A DNA stretch of 64,000 nt from WHSW01 sp963722175 (GTDB taxonomy: Bacteria > Actinomycetota > Thermoleophilia > Solirubrobacterales > 70-9), in the NCBI GenBank assembly GCA_963722175.1, contig CAVRKA010000003.1, positions 248,001-312,000 on the forward strand, in the 5' to 3' direction. The position numbers and the translations under genes are program-made. Below the pieces are notes generated by a model. The model made no database searches. It was not told the origin of the DNA and saw only the letters and a program-made list of their open reading frames with translations. The first letter of the stretch is position 1. The number at the start of each line of letters is the position of its first letter. Below, one piece after another: positions 63,653 to 64,000 of the stretch.

Positions 63653-64000
63653 TTACTGCGTGGCGATCAGCCACGAGTAGTTCGCGGTGCCGCCTCGCTG
63701 CAGCTCGAGCTCGGCGCCGTTGGGAAGCTCGAGCTCGAGCTCGGCAAGCGGTACCGGGGCCTCGGCCCCCTCGATCACGGTGACGAGCTCGGCCCCGTCG
63801 GCGAGCGCCGCGATCGTCGCGATCAGGGTTGAGCCGGCCCCGCCCCAGGCGACCAGCTCGCCATTGGCGAAACCGACCGAGTCGCCACGACGAAAGCGGC
63901 CGTCGGCGTCGTCGCGGGCCGCGGGGGCGACCGCGCCCACACGGATCGTCGCCAGCCCGCCGCGCAGGCGCTCGGCGTTCGCGTCCGCGTCCTCGTCGGG
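63653..64000 (-). CDS. DAK/FakA-type protein, C-terminal end (cut by the window)
   Basis: About 115 residues at the end of a longer gene; the frame continues past 64000. The sequence FRRGDSVGFANGELVAWGGA, GSTLIATIAALADGAELVTV, ELVTVIEGAEAPVPLAELEL and GTANYSWLIATQ is the C-terminal DAK1_2 domain of YloV/FakA-like fatty-acid kinase partners. This gene commonly lies upstream of recG; here four genes intervene. The kinase domain lies outside the window. Confidence 0.8.
   Translation of the reverse strand, partial: PDEDADANAERLRGGLATIRVGAVAPAARDDADGRFRRGDSVGFANGELVAWGGAGSTLIATIAALADGAELVTVIEGAEAPVPLAELELELPNGAELELQRGGTANYSWLIATQ

Overview
High-GC actinobacterial chromosome segment. Secreted proteins with the 'AANTIGSSDVI' pattern and Cys-flanked Lys-rich tails, an EF-G2-like GTPase, a WhiG/FliA-type sigma factor and the rpmF-plsX-acpP-rnc-smc-ftsY-ffh-rpsP-trmD-rplS-lepB order fit the Thermoleophilia (Solirubrobacterales-like). 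The class is inferred from protein style, not from a marker gene tree.

Layout. (1) 1-2356: a cut secreted hydrolase and a secreted propeller-like protein. (2) 2368-19937: an accessory zone. The intact tRNA-Gly(GCC) gene (19937-20010, minus strand) is followed on its 3' side by three further same-orientation copies of its last 41 bases (2368, 11680, 16937). These look like attachment-site scars that split the zone into three abutting islands of about 9.3, 5.3 and 3.0 kb, none with a recognisable integrase. Island 1 holds PF03640 lipoproteins, MarR-SRPBCC and ArsR-AHSA1 modules, a two-component system, a sulfite oxidase relic and an MpsC-type protein. Island 2 holds a divergent FAD oxidoreductase and LAL-type LuxR regulator. 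Island 3 holds a PKD-RTX-TolB secreted protein and a TetR regulator. (3) 20033-40524: glyoxalase, subtilase, RNase HI, a sigma factor reading without a stop into an EF-G-like GTPase, XerD, L,D-transpeptidase, lipid-related genes, IlvD, ThiD, DprA, ComM and YraN. (4) 40535-52960: a long minus-strand housekeeping array (DUF177, rpmF, plsX, acpP, rnc, smc, PIN/AbrB pair, ftsY, ffh, rpsP, khpA, M50-like, trmD, rplS, lepB, rnhB). (5) 52990-64000: an inserted acyl-CoA/aminoglycoside-phosphotransferase-like group, then a SepIVA-like coiled coil, coaD, rsmD, recG, RidA, DUF427, GST and a DAK/FakA-type C-terminus.

Three families of self-complementary repeats occur outside the islands. The most striking (8 copies, about 37 bp) keeps an invariant GCGAAGC mini-hairpin core while its end arms differ between copies but stay complementary. 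Two copies are identical and lie in frame inside smc and ftsY, giving both proteins the same GTPGGEAEEVAG peptide. One lies in the sigma/EF-G linker, one forms a C-terminus and one an N-terminus; the other three sit within about 8 bases of a stop codon.

Several housekeeping proteins are atypical. SMC has about 800 residues and no recognisable hinge. RNase III has lost three of its four catalytic acidic residues. LepB appears to start at CTG, because the first ATG would exclude the catalytic serine. rimM and mutM are missing from their usual places, and an M50-like membrane protein occupies the rimM slot.
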